DNA of 57,564 nt, from contig DASXLG010000074.1 of NCBI GenBank assembly GCA_036496425.1, forward strand, positions 1-57,564, read 5' to 3'. This stretch comes from Terriglobia bacterium. GTDB taxonomy: Bacteria > Acidobacteriota > Terriglobia > 20CM-2-55-15. Positions 7,539-16,230 of the stretch are shown in pieces. The position numbers and the translations under genes were made by a program. Positions within the stretch are counted from its first letter, which is position 1. Every line of letters begins with the position of its first letter. A model generated the notes under the pieces. That model had not been told where the DNA came from. It saw only the letters and a program-made list of their open reading frames with translations, and made no database searches.

Positions 7539-8171
7539 CTATTTCATCAACGAGTGAATGCGTTGCCGTGTGTTACGTGCCCAAGCCGGCCTTTGTAATG
7601 TCAGGCTCGATTCCATCAGTTCGGTGATGAGCCTATCGCCGAGGATTGGAATTGCTTTGCTGGTGTTCTGCCGGACATAACGATTCTGTTGGAGGACCCA
7701 GACTTCGACTGCGCCGGCATAGCGCCACACTTCATTGACCTGGAGCGCAGCGTAAAGGGGAAACTTGTCCATGGAATCGCCTGTCACATCGATCTCGATA
7801 ATCAGTTCCGGAGGAGGATCGATTTCCATGTTCAGGCGTTTCTTTCCGCGAACCCGAGCGGCATTCCGGATATAAAATGATGCGTCAGGTTCGAAGCCTC
7901 TTTTTAAGACTCCGCGCTTGAATGTCGTGGAACCTGCGGCGACGAAATCGATGTCCTGCTCCTCCAGAGCGATGATTGCAATGTACGCCAGTACTTCCTT
8001 GGCCGCATCGTGTTCAAAATGTGGACTCATGATTTCCAGAACTCCCTGGTCGTAAGCGAGCCGAGGCGAGCTCTGGTTTTCCAGGTCCTTCAGGAGACTT
8101 TCGTACGTCTCCCAACTGACGTTGGAAATGATAATGCGGTCCGTCGGGGGCGCCTTGAGCAGCACAGACAT
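7539..8171 (-). CDS. Uma2 (DUF820) family PD-(D/E)XK nuclease-like protein
   Basis: 210 residues with the Uma2 pattern: the N-terminal SWETYESLLKDLE, then YDQGVLEIMSP, GFEPDASFYI and ELIIEIDVTGDSMDKFPLYA, ending with EVWRYAGAVEVWVL. The acidic residues of EPD and EID, and the conserved Lys-containing DKFPLY segment, fit the restriction-endonuclease-like core. These proteins are abundant in Acidobacteria, cyanobacteria and Planctomycetes and often sit in accessory DNA. Their biological role is not established. The gene is monocistronic, and its 3' end faces the GNAT gene 7 bp away. Confidence 0.85.
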   Translation of the reverse strand: MSVLLKAPPTDRIIISNVSWETYESLLKDLENQSSPRLAYDQGVLEIMSPHFEHDAAKEVLAYIAIIALEEQDIDFVAAGSTTFKRGVLKRGFEPDASFYIRNAARVRGKKRLNMEIDPPPELIIEIDVTGDSMDKFPLYAALQVNEVWRYAGAVEVWVLQQNRYVRQNTSKAIPILGDRLITELMESSLTLQRPAWARNTRQRIHSLMK

Positions 8172-8244
8172 ACGACTACTCTAGCGCCGGGCCAATTGGT
8201 TCGCAACGGGTCAGGAAAAAGAGGAGAAAGAGGGATAGGGAAAG

Positions 8245-8288
8245 AGGGATAGTGAGCAATTTCGAAATGGAAATCGCTCACTATCCCC
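8245..8288. terminator. Long inverted repeat downstream of the 8333-9358 gene
   Basis: AGGGATAGTGAGCAATTTC at 8245-8263 pairs with GAAATCGCTCACTATCCC at 8270-8287 (one mismatch) around a short loop. It lies 45 bp past the stop of the leftward gene at 8333 and before the divergent start of the Uma2 gene. The purine-rich flank AAAGAGGGATAGGG repeats part of the stem. It could act as a terminator or be a dispersed REP-like palindrome. Confidence 0.55.
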
Positions 8289-8332
8289 CTTTTCCGTCCC
8301 CTGTTTTCCGCGAACACTGATCGCGCGCTGAC

Positions 8333-9358
8333 TTACCGGAAGATCCGCTGGCTGCGGACGAAATCCGTCATTGATGACAGGGATGTAAATCCTGCTGTGG
8401 TCCAGCGTATCAGGACGCTGGATGGGTCCATGGGCAGCGACGAGATATTCGCCACGTACTGGCCCCAGGCCCGGATGTAATCCTCGACATTCGAAATGTA
8501 GAACGCATGGACGACCGCGCCATGCTCTTTCAGATATTGGGCTACGGCGCGAATCGCTTTCGGGCCGGCGAAGTCGCCGACGATCGGCACAATCAGATTC
8601 GCCTGGTGCATGGCGCGAATGCGGTCATAGTTTTCGCGCGCCGCCAGGTAACTCCAGTTTTTGCCGGCACCGTCGGTCAGCGTCATCAACGCGGCATAGC
8701 CGGGACTTCTGAAACTCGAATCGAAACTCAGCACGCCTTCGCGGGCGAAGTTCCGGTAGATCGTGCGAATTCCGCGTTCATCCCCGGCGGTGAGCGGAAA
8801 GTGGTGCCGGGTTTTCAGCCGGTCCAGGATCCCTTTCGTGTGTTGTTCGACCAGCGCCGGGTCTACCGGAGCTCCCGTGAACGTGCGGAAGATCGTTTCG
8901 ATCGGACTGCCGGCGGTCAGCTGGGCCGGAGCCTTTCTCGAGAACAGGTTCGATACGAACTCCACGCGATCGGCCGACATTTCGAAGATGCTCTTGTACA
9001 TCAGATGCTCGAGCATCATGTCGCGCCGGATGTCGAAAATGAAGGCGATTTTCGGTTTTAGCGCCGCGATGTACGTGAAATTCTGTTCAGGCCCCACACC
9101 AAGGTATGCCCCGCCCGTTCGCGGTGTTCTCATCAAGCCCGGCAGGACCTGCTGATACGAGACCTCGTTGGACGTGATGATTTCATACTGGAAATAGCCG
9201 CTCGGCTCGGAAAATCCGAAAATCATCTGCCAGTAGTCGGAATCGCTGAGCTGTGCCGGCAGCGTTTCTGCGGAACGCGAAACGGCCGCGGGCAGAAGAA
9301 TGAGGAATGCGAGAAGCGCTGTTGCGATGACGGGCGTCCAATTGCCTCTGATCTGCAT
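8333..9358 (-). CDS. Exported protein of unknown family, paralogue of the 43284-44414 product
   Basis: 341 residues with an N-terminal signal or anchor helix (TALLAFLILLPAAVSRSAE). The central block GGAYLGVGPEQNFTYIAAL, then KIAFIFDIRR and LEHLMYKSIFELS-like residues, resembles the nucleotide-binding loop arrangement of methyltransferase-like folds. A C-terminal block reads GDFAGPKAIRAVAQYLKEHG followed by YISNVEDYI. The same blocks occur in the same order in the gene at 43284. The family appears conserved and uncharacterised (possibly the DUF7790 group, not certain). No catalytic residues can be assigned. A long hairpin follows the stop. Confidence 0.75.
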   Translation of the reverse strand: MQIRGNWTPVIATALLAFLILLPAAVSRSAETLPAQLSDSDYWQMIFGFSEPSGYFQYEIITSNEVSYQQVLPGLMRTPRTGGAYLGVGPEQNFTYIAALKPKIAFIFDIRRDMMLEHLMYKSIFEMSADRVEFVSNLFSRKAPAQLTAGSPIETIFRTFTGAPVDPALVEQHTKGILDRLKTRHHFPLTAGDERGIRTIYRNFAREGVLSFDSSFRSPGYAALMTLTDGAGKNWSYLAARENYDRIRAMHQANLIVPIVGDFAGPKAIRAVAQYLKEHGAVVHAFYISNVEDYIRAWGQYVANISSLPMDPSSVLIRWTTAGFTSLSSMTDFVRSQRIFR

Positions 9359-9459
9359 CTTGTCGCTGAGATTACCTGAAGTTGCGTCAAACGAAAAGAT
9401 CCTGGAAGTGATGTGTTGCCGGCCCGAAAGCGCGGTATGCTGAGACCGCCCTGAAGCAG

Positions 9460-12216
9460 ATGAAAAGCGAGGAACTGAACCAAACTTTCGAAAAGTTCTG
9501 GTCCGACATCCGCGGTTTCAACCTGTACGCGGGACAACCCAGCAACCGCCAGTCCGAATTGGCGGTAGCGATGGCGCGCGAGGCGGTACGGCTGGCAACA
9601 GAGGCCGCCAACGCCGATCTGCTCCTGCAAGCCCACGACATGCTGCGCTACGGCCTGACGGCAAACGAGCAGGCGGACGAAGCCCTTCCTTACTACAACC
9701 TGGTGATCGCGGGTTATGAGGCTCGTGGAAACCAGGCGAGGGTTTCCCGCGTTCGCGTTGGTTTTGTTGAGGCGCTTCTGCGCTCAGGCCGTTATGCCGA
9801 TGCATTCAGCGTCGCGCATGTTGCCGAGCGATGGCTGAAGGACCATGGTGATAACGACGGATACGCGCGCCTCTGCACCGGCGTCGCGAACGCGTATTCC
9901 CGGCTGGGTCAGCACCAACGTTCCAGCGAGTACTATGCCGTCGCCGCGCGGGTGTTCGAAGAAATCGGTGATCGTGCCGCATTGGCCAAGGTATATCTGA
10001 GCCTCGCCTACGCGCTTTACCGGCTCGATCAGTACGAGCAGTCCGACGCCATGTACGAAAAGGCCGAGCAGACCGCCCGCGAAATGCGGCTGGATGCGCT
10101 CGAGGAACAGGCGAAATACAATCGCGCCTATCTTCACTATCTGCGAGGCCTCTACAGCCAGGCGCTGCAAGGCTTCTCCCGTATCCGACGGCAGCTCACG
10201 AGCAGCCCGCGTCATATCGCCTTGTGCGACCTCGACGAAGCGGAAATCTATCTTCAGCTCAACCTGCCCAAAGAGGCTGCAACGCTTGCGAGGCGGGCGA
10301 TCGAAGAATGCAACCGGATCGGAATGCGCTGTGAGGAGGCGAAAGCCCGGACCTTCTTTGGCGTCGCGCTTATGCGCCTGCGGCGCTTCGATGAAGCGCT
10401 GGACATCTTTCGCGCCGCCCGGAAAGGCTTCGAAGACGAAGGCAACGACTATTGGATCGCCCTGCTCGACATTCACGCGGCGGATGTCCACCTGGCCCTC
10501 CAACATTACAACGACGCGCGATTGCTGGCGGCCGAGGCGAAGCGGCTTTTTGAAACTCTCGGAATTCCTTCCTGCCGCATGCTCAGTTTTGCCCTACTGG
10601 TCCGAATAGCGATCGCTTTGAACGACGTGACCACTGCCGAAGAACATCTCGCGCAAATGTCTGCCATCATCGATGAGACTCGCATGCCGCTCCTGGTTTT
10701 TCCCTACTACATGCTTTGCGGCCAGGTCGCCGAGATCAAGAAGGTCTGGAAAGAGGCCGAACGGGCATATCGTCTTGCGGCAGAGGATCTGGAAGAACAT
10801 CATACCCGGCTGCAGCACGATGACCTCAAGGTCACGTTTCTGGAAGGCCGCAATCAGGTCTACGAAGCCCTCACCCGTTTGAATCTCGACGCAGAAGAGG
10901 AATCGGTAAGCGCCGCCTTCTCCTGGTGCGAGCGCGCGAAATCCCGGAGTCTGGTCGAACTTCTCGCGCAGAGCCTGCCATCTGTTCCTGCCCGTACCGA
11001 TAACGCTCTGCTCCGGCGGATCGAGCACCTGCGTGAAGAGTTGAATGTTCACTACATGCGGTGCAAGCCGGAGAGCCGATCCCGCAAGGCTGTGAAGAAT
11101 TTCGACGTGATTGTGGCGAAGGAGCGGGAAATCGCCCATGCTCTGCGTGAAACCGCCACCGAAGACTCCGAGTACGCATCGCTGCAGCAGGTCCATGCTG
11201 CAGGGCTCGAAGAGGTCCAGGAATTCCTTCCCGATCGCACAACGTTGATCGAGTACTTCATCACGCAGCAGGAACTGATTGCTTTCGTCATCTCCCCGCG
11301 TACTGCCAGGGCGGTCCGGCGGCTCGCGCTCACCGGATATGTGCGGGCGCTTTATGAGAAGCTGTCGTTCCAACTCGACAATTTTCTGCTTGGCCGGGGT
11401 TTTATAACATCGCACTCCGCACAAATTCTTGAAGTGACGACGCACTATCTGCAGGCATTACACAAGGCGCTGGTCGAACCGCTGCTGGGGGAGGTTACGA
11501 CGCCACACATCGTTATCGTGCCCCACGGATTTCTTCATCACCTTCCCTTTCATGCCTTTTATGACGGGTCACGCTACCTCTGTGACCGCTTCGAGATCAC
11601 ATATGCGCCAAGCGCTTCTGTTCTGCGTTACTGCATAAAAAAAACCGATGTCGCGGATGCCCGGCCCCTGATCGTCGGTGTGGCCGACACCAATGCCCCG
11701 CGGGTGGACTTTGAGGTCTCGGCCCTGCAAAACATTTTTCCCGAATCCACTGTTCTTTCCGGAGAACGCGCCAACCGCGAGGGCTTCTCTCAAGCGGCCC
11801 AGCGTGCCTCATTTGTTCATGTGGCGACCCACGCGGCCTACCGCCGGGACAATCCAATGTTCTCGAGCTTCAAACTGGCAGACGGCTATGTCACGGCGCT
11901 GGATCTGTTCTCTATGAATTGCCAGGCAAACCTGGTCACACTCAGCGGGTGCCAGTCCGGTCTGGGTCAGATCGCTGATAGTGACGATCTGCTCGGACTC
12001 ACCCGCGGTTTTCTTTACGCGGGCGCCCGCTCACTTCTGATGAGCCTTTGGACCGTCAGCGACGAGTCAACCGTGACTCTCATGAGCGCGTTCTACAAAG
12101 AGTGGCGGGCAGGGGCCACCAGAGCGAAAGCGCTTCAGAACGCAATGCAAACTGTTCGCGTTGCTTATCCGAATCCATTCTACTGGGCGCCCTTCGTACT
12201 GATTGGAAAGACGTGA
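9460..12216 (+). CDS. TPR-CHAT protein with intact caspase-like His/Cys dyad
   Basis: 918 residues. About 1-480 form a chain of tetratricopeptide repeats (for example the LGQHRSSEYYAVAARVFEEI region), followed by a linker (about 480-630) and a C-terminal CHAT peptidase domain (about 640-918). The CHAT dyad is complete: His791 in VHVATH and Cys831 in LVTLSGCQSG, followed by the usual DDLLGLTRGFLYAGARS and SLWTVSDEST. CHAT domains are caspase-like proteases found in separase-like, HetF and CRISPR-associated Csx29 proteins. The substrate here is unknown; the TPRs probably sense a partner. It is followed by a 134-residue protein and a histidine kinase. A degenerate paralogue lies at 37410. Confidence 0.93.
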   Translation: MKSEELNQTFEKFWSDIRGFNLYAGQPSNRQSELAVAMAREAVRLATEAANADLLLQAHDMLRYGLTANEQADEALPYYNLVIAGYEARGNQARVSRVRVGFVEALLRSGRYADAFSVAHVAERWLKDHGDNDGYARLCTGVANAYSRLGQHQRSSEYYAVAARVFEEIGDRAALAKVYLSLAYALYRLDQYEQSDAMYEKAEQTAREMRLDALEEQAKYNRAYLHYLRGLYSQALQGFSRIRRQLTSSPRHIALCDLDEAEIYLQLNLPKEAATLARRAIEECNRIGMRCEEAKARTFFGVALMRLRRFDEALDIFRAARKGFEDEGNDYWIALLDIHAADVHLALQHYNDARLLAAEAKRLFETLGIPSCRMLSFALLVRIAIALNDVTTAEEHLAQMSAIIDETRMPLLVFPYYMLCGQVAEIKKVWKEAERAYRLAAEDLEEHHTRLQHDDLKVTFLEGRNQVYEALTRLNLDAEEESVSAAFSWCERAKSRSLVELLAQSLPSVPARTDNALLRRIEHLREELNVHYMRCKPESRSRKAVKNFDVIVAKEREIAHALRETATEDSEYASLQQVHAAGLEEVQEFLPDRTTLIEYFITQQELIAFVISPRTARAVRRLALTGYVRALYEKLSFQLDNFLLGRGFITSHSAQILEVTTHYLQALHKALVEPLLGEVTTPHIVIVPHGFLHHLPFHAFYDGSRYLCDRFEITYAPSASVLRYCIKKTDVADARPLIVGVADTNAPRVDFEVSALQNIFPESTVLSGERANREGFSQAAQRASFVHVATHAAYRRDNPMFSSFKLADGYVTALDLFSMNCQANLVTLSGCQSGLGQIADSDDLLGLTRGFLYAGARSLLMSLWTVSDESTVTLMSAFYKEWRAGATRAKALQNAMQTVRVAYPNPFYWAPFVLIGKT

Positions 12217-12302
12217 TTCCAGCGTCTTGGCGCGCTCAAAACATCTCAATATGGTTTTTACTCTGTCTCCGGATACGTATAATGCCGGTAAGGAGATGGC
12301 TG

Positions 12303-12707
12303 ATGCAGTCGGGCGAAAAACTTGCTGAGCCGAATTTCGATGCGCGGCGGGAGCTTGCCGCGGCAATCGTGTTTGATAGTCTGACGCAACCATTTGCCGA
12401 TGCCCGCGGCGCCACAGACGCCCGCCAGGTTGTCATGGGCGCCGAGGAATTCGATATCCATCTGAAGATTTCCACGAATCCTTCCCAGCATCAGATCGTC
12501 GGCCAGGTTTTTGCTCGAAACGAAAAGCAGTTTCTGAACAGCATCCGCCTGCACTTGCTGCTGGACGGAGAGCCCTTCCAGACGGCCTGGAGCGATAACT
12601 TCGGCCAGTTTCATTTCGACGACGTTCCAGCGGGTGTGTTCCGCCTTCAGATTTGTTTGCCGCAGCTGACGATCGTTGGTGGAATAACGATCGATGAACA
12701 GACCTGA
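12303..12707 (+). CDS. Small partner protein of the TPR-CHAT gene, with carboxypeptidase-regulatory-like fold
   Basis: 134 residues starting MQSGEKLAEP. The ATG at 12303 was chosen because AGGAG sits seven bases before it; a longer frame upstream overlaps the CHAT gene and lacks support. The N-terminal third is helical and acidic. The C-terminal half (IRLHLLLDGEPFQTAWSDN, then FGQFHFDDVPAGVFRLQI) looks like a beta-sandwich of the carboxypeptidase regulatory-like or prealbumin kind. No enzyme motif is visible. Its position 86 bp after CHAT and 46 bp before a histidine kinase suggests a role as adaptor or substrate in the same circuit; this is inference. Confidence 0.65.
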   Translation: MQSGEKLAEPNFDARRELAAAIVFDSLTQPFADARGATDARQVVMGAEEFDIHLKISTNPSQHQIVGQVFARNEKQFLNSIRLHLLLDGEPFQTAWSDNFGQFHFDDVPAGVFRLQICLPQLTIVGGITIDEQT

Positions 12708-12753
12708 ACGACGTTCGGGATGCGTTGACCTCTGATATAGAACAGGAAGATAC

Positions 12754-13863
12754 ATGCAACTCTTTTTGATTTTCTTGTCTGTTCTGTTGATGTTCGTGTC
12801 CGTGATCACATATCGGCAAAGCAGGAAGGCGAGAGAGAGTGAGGAGCGCTTTCGATCGCTGCTGGACGTCGCCCCGGCCATGTTGTGGAACTCAGATACG
12901 GATGGGCGCTGCACGTTCTTCAATAAATCGTGGCTGGATTTTACCGGGCTGTCTCTCAAAGAACAAGCGCAGCTGGATTGGGTTGGACGCATTCACCCCG
13001 AAGATCGCGAACGCTGCGTCACCAACTATCTCTCCGCGTTCAATTCGCGGCAGAAATTTACCGCGGAGTACCGGCTGTTGAGTAACGAAGGCGTTTACCG
13101 CTGGGTGCTTCAGAGCGGCGTACCGCGATACTCGGACGATGGTGCTTTTCACGGTTACGTCGGCAGCCGTGCCGACATAACCGATCGAAAAGAGGCGGAA
13201 GAACATTCGCGGAGACTGAGCACCCTGCTGGTTAACGCACAGGAAACCGAATGCAGCCGCATTGGAAATGAGCTTCACGAGGATCTCGCACCGAAGCTTT
13301 GCGCCTTTTCGATCGGTCTGAGCCGTTTTTCCCGCGACTGCGGCGAAAACCTCAATCTGGCCGCCGGCCTGAACGACCTGCAGCAACGGTTAAGGGAGCT
13401 TTGCGGGGACGTCGTGCACCTTTCGCGTCAACTGCGCCCGGTAACTGTGGAAGGGCTGGGGTTACCGGCCGCTTTGCGCAATCTGTGCCGGCAGGCCACA
13501 GATAGCGAGTGCGCTGTTCTCTTTGTGCAGGACGAAGACATGCCTCCGCTTCCCCAGAACGTATCCCTGTCTCTGTATCGGGTCGCTCAAGAATCGTTAC
13601 GAAACGCTCTGACTCACAGCCGGGCCACCGACATCAAGGTCGAGCTCAGCGCATCGGCAGCAACCGCTCGACTTTCGGTGAGAGACAATGGATGTGGCTT
13701 CGTCGTGGGACTCCATGCGAATCCGGGACTGGGGCTCGCTGACATGTCCGAGCGCATGAGACGCTCGGGCGGCGTTTTCACCATCATCTCCAACCCGGGC
13801 GAGGGAACTACGGTAATAGTGACAATGCCCCTGGCCCAGGCGATGATGGCTACTTCGGCTTAA
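12754..13863 (+). CDS. PAS-domain sensor histidine kinase, NarL/DegS type
   Basis: 369 residues. An N-terminal membrane helix (LFLIFLSVLLMFVSVI) is followed by a PAS domain (about 28-145) with a PAC end SRADITDRKEAEEHSR. Then comes a HisKA_3 dimerisation domain with the H-box ECSRIGNELHEDL, phospho-acceptor His175. The HATPase has an N-box (VAQESLRNALTHSRA), G1 box (VRDNGCGF) and G2 region (GLGLADMSERM). It lacks a receiver domain and no response regulator gene is adjacent, so its partner is elsewhere. The ribosome binding site AGGAAG precedes the ATG. Its place after the TPR-CHAT pair hints at a shared signalling role. Confidence 0.92.
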   Translation: MQLFLIFLSVLLMFVSVITYRQSRKARESEERFRSLLDVAPAMLWNSDTDGRCTFFNKSWLDFTGLSLKEQAQLDWVGRIHPEDRERCVTNYLSAFNSRQKFTAEYRLLSNEGVYRWVLQSGVPRYSDDGAFHGYVGSRADITDRKEAEEHSRRLSTLLVNAQETECSRIGNELHEDLAPKLCAFSIGLSRFSRDCGENLNLAAGLNDLQQRLRELCGDVVHLSRQLRPVTVEGLGLPAALRNLCRQATDSECAVLFVQDEDMPPLPQNVSLSLYRVAQESLRNALTHSRATDIKVELSASAATARLSVRDNGCGFVVGLHANPGLGLADMSERMRRSGGVFTIISNPGEGTTVIVTMPLAQAMMATSA

Positions 13864-13941
13864 CGGGTTTGGTACCGAACACAAGTGGTACGGGAAGGTT
13901 CAACAGGGGCACCGAAAATGGCGGCCGGCGCCCCTTGAGGA

Positions 13942-14079
13942 TCAATCCAGGAAGCCCGCAGTGCTTTCGGGCATGATCCTCGGTTCCAGCTGTTCGACGC
14001 CAACCTCGACATCCTCGCCCTCAAACCCCCTGATAATAACCAGTCCAGCCGTTGACTGACCAATATACGGTGTGTTCAT
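13942..14079 (-). CDS. 45-residue peptide of unknown function (possible RiPP-like precursor)
   Basis: The ORF starts MNTPYIGQSTAGLVIIRG and ends PRIMPESTAGFLD, with a ribosome binding site (GAAAGGAT) seven bases before the ATG. The element STAG followed by a hydrophobic residue occurs twice, near the N-terminus and at the C-terminus, and the middle is acidic (EGEDVEVGVEQLEP). Size, acidity and the repeated end motif resemble small precursor peptides, but no leader family is recognised and no modifying enzyme is adjacent. It lies on the opposite strand between the histidine kinase and the DUF1572 gene. Confidence 0.45.
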   Translation of the reverse strand: MNTPYIGQSTAGLVIIRGFEGEDVEVGVEQLEPRIMPESTAGFLD

Positions 14080-14183
14080 GGTGCTGATCCTTTCTCGTGA
14101 TGGGCAGCACGCCAGCACCATGCGCGCCACCTTGTTCACCCCAGCACATTTTCAGGGCACTCCCCGTTTTTCTACGGAGTATG

Positions 14184-14834
14184 ATGTTCAGCTTAAATCC
14201 CATGCAAACTACAACCGGAACCTCCAGAACCGCCGCCGAGGAATTCATCGAATCGTCGCGGGTGTTTTTAAAGCAGGATTTCCTGCCGAAGCTTCTTCAT
14301 TGCCTTGAAGACATGACGGAGGCGGACATCTGGTGGCGTCCCAATGAGCAGTCGAACAGCGCGGGCAACCTGATTCTCCATCTCTGCGGGAATCTGCGGC
14401 AGTGGATTCTGAGTTCCTTAGGCGGTGCGCACTTCGAGCGTAATCGTGACGCCGAGTTCGATGAGAGACGGCCATGCCCGAAGCAGGAATTGATCGCCGC
14501 CATCAGCGAAACCATTGACGCCGTCGATCGTGTTCTGGGGAGTCTGCCGCAGGAAACGCTGCGCGAACGGTTTTCCGTGCAGTCTTATGAGTCCTCCCGC
14601 CTACAGGCGATCTATCACGTGGTGGAACATTTCAGTTACCATCTGGGACAAATTCTCTACATTTATAAGATGCGGACGGGGCGGGATCCGGGCTTCTACC
14701 GGCATCTGTCACGTGGGCTCTCACACCGTGACAAACCAGGCGGCGAACATCCAGCCTTGGACGAGCGCGGCAAAAAGAGCGGCGGCGACGGGATTTCGGA
14801 CGTGCCGGCCGACGAGGCCGGTAGCAATCCATAG
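14184..14834 (+). CDS. DinB/DUF1572-like protein
   Basis: About 216 residues with the DinB-like pattern of DUF1572: FLPKLLHCLEDMTEADIWWR, then SNSAGNLILHLCGNLRQWIL and YHVVEHFSYHLGQILYIYKM. The histidines of LILHL and VEHFSYH are in the positions that bind metal in the DinB four-helix bundle. These proteins are predicted thiol-dependent metalloenzymes, but no reaction is established here. GGAG lies just before two tandem ATGs (14181, 14184); a later ATG at 14202 is possible. The last about 38 residues overlap the convergent hydrolase gene and do not resemble the family, so the natural end may have been extended by a lost stop. Confidence 0.75.
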   Translation: MFSLNPMQTTTGTSRTAAEEFIESSRVFLKQDFLPKLLHCLEDMTEADIWWRPNEQSNSAGNLILHLCGNLRQWILSSLGGAHFERNRDAEFDERRPCPKQELIAAISETIDAVDRVLGSLPQETLRERFSVQSYESSRLQAIYHVVEHFSYHLGQILYIYKMRTGRDPGFYRHLSRGLSHRDKPGGEHPALDERGKKSGGDGISDVPADEAGSNP

Positions 14835-16112
14835 TGTCAGCCAGAATACGAGAAACAATCCGAGAAGAAGGACGATGAAGGCGGACTGCCGATTCAGCAA
14901 CAGGACCCCGGTCGCGATCGAAGCGGCGATCAAGGTCCGGGTCACAACTGCGATACCGGCATTCCGCCATCGGGCACCAATCTCTCGCGTTATCGTTTCG
15001 TCGAACAGATAGAGCGGGAATGACGCTGCGGAAATCACGAGAAAACGCCACCAACGCCCATCCGAAAGCGACATGTGAATGAAATGGGAACCCGCGATCA
15101 AACCCAATAACACGATAACGAATGCCGACGCCATGATGGCCTTGACGATTGCCTTCGGATCGCCGGAGGGCAGCTGTTTCTTCGCCGTAAGAATCGCAAC
15201 CAGCACGACTCCGGCAACGAAGAAGAAACTCACTAGGTAATCCATCGCGAACAGCCGGACAAAGCGGAGGACCACGACATATTTCTGCACGACCACCGCC
15301 GCTCCCCCCGCGACGACGTAGCACAGAACCACATCGGCTTTCGAAAAGGGAAGCGTTTGCGCGATCGCCGGACGTTTCGGAAGCAGCACGATCCCCAGAG
15401 TGCTTGCGGCCGCGAACATCAAGCCCAGCCATGCGAGCCGCCGGCCGGTGCGCAGCTTGTCAGGATCGCCGCCCAGCCACTTCACGATCTCGCGGATCTG
15501 GTCCGGCTTCATAAGCGCTGATGAGTGCATGCCCCAGGTGAATTTCCGCCATTCCGCACCATCCAGATGGGGTGCGAAGGCATTGACTGCGGGGATGTCC
15601 CAGGTTTCGCTCGTGACGAGTGTGTTTTCGAACTTCAGATCATTTACTGCCGTAGTGCCGGGCGATATCAGAACGAGTTTCCGGAATTTCGCGTGGTGCG
15701 CCAGATCGATCAGGAGCGACGCGCCCATCGAGTGGCCGATCGCAATGTCCGGATTAAGAAGGGACACGGCCTGGTCGAGAACTCTGTCGGCCAGCACGGC
15801 ATTGAAACCGACGTTCGAATCTCCATGGCCGGGCAAGTCGATGGCATAAGCCTCAAATCCCGCATCGGCAAGGGCAGCGCAGAAAATCTGCATGAAAGCC
15901 TTGTTCGAATTCAGACCATGCACGACCAGAACGCGCGGCGCCGCTTGCGCACCTGAAAAATAGCGGAAGTAGGGAGTCGGCGGCTGAGTTGGCAGTGTTC
16001 CTGTCTCCCGGCGCGGTTCCAGGGCGTCAGTTCGCATGATGCTCAAGGAAAAGAGGACCACTGCCAGTCCGCCTATCCAGAGCCGTAAATGAAGCCGGGG
16101 TGCGTTTCTCAA
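14721..16112 (-). CDS. Alpha/beta hydrolase fused to a multi-pass membrane domain
   Basis: 463 residues. After a signal-anchor helix, a hydrolase domain (about 55-225) shows VLVVHGLNSNKAF (oxyanion region), LPGHGDSNVG and the nucleophile elbow IGHSMGAS, with a late His in WGMHSSALM. Residues about 235-463 form seven or so hydrophobic helices. The hydrolase therefore probably sits on the outer face of the inner membrane and acts on a lipid or lipophilic ester; the substrate is unknown. The 3' end overlaps the convergent DUF1572 gene by 114 bp. Confidence 0.85.
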   Translation of the reverse strand: MRNAPRLHLRLWIGGLAVVLFSLSIMRTDALEPRRETGTLPTQPPTPYFRYFSGAQAAPRVLVVHGLNSNKAFMQIFCAALADAGFEAYAIDLPGHGDSNVGFNAVLADRVLDQAVSLLNPDIAIGHSMGASLLIDLAHHAKFRKLVLISPGTTAVNDLKFENTLVTSETWDIPAVNAFAPHLDGAEWRKFTWGMHSSALMKPDQIREIVKWLGGDPDKLRTGRRLAWLGLMFAAASTLGIVLLPKRPAIAQTLPFSKADVVLCYVVAGGAAVVVQKYVVVLRFVRLFAMDYLVSFFFVAGVVLVAILTAKKQLPSGDPKAIVKAIMASAFVIVLLGLIAGSHFIHMSLSDGRWWRFLVISAASFPLYLFDETITREIGARWRNAGIAVVTRTLIAASIATGVLLLNRQSAFIVLLLGLFLVFWLTLWIATGLVGRHVRNPVAAALFAALVQGWMFAAWFVTV

Positions 16113-16230
16113 GCCTTCATTCTAGCCTGCGCCTTGTACCGTCCGCGCCGGATCTGCCATACTTCGCAAAATTGGACATTCAACCTGACGAAGCACGAAT
16201 CCAAAACAGAAACCCAGATAGGAGAATTTC

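Noticed and set aside
12256-12283. TTTTAC-16-TATAAT promoter before the CHAT partner gene
   Set aside because: The -10 match is perfect but the predicted transcript would begin at the ribosome site itself. Kept only as a weak possibility.
12048-12302. Longer start for the CHAT partner protein
   Set aside because: The extension overlaps the 3' end of the CHAT gene and reads like an out-of-frame translation. AGGAG before 12303 gives a better start.
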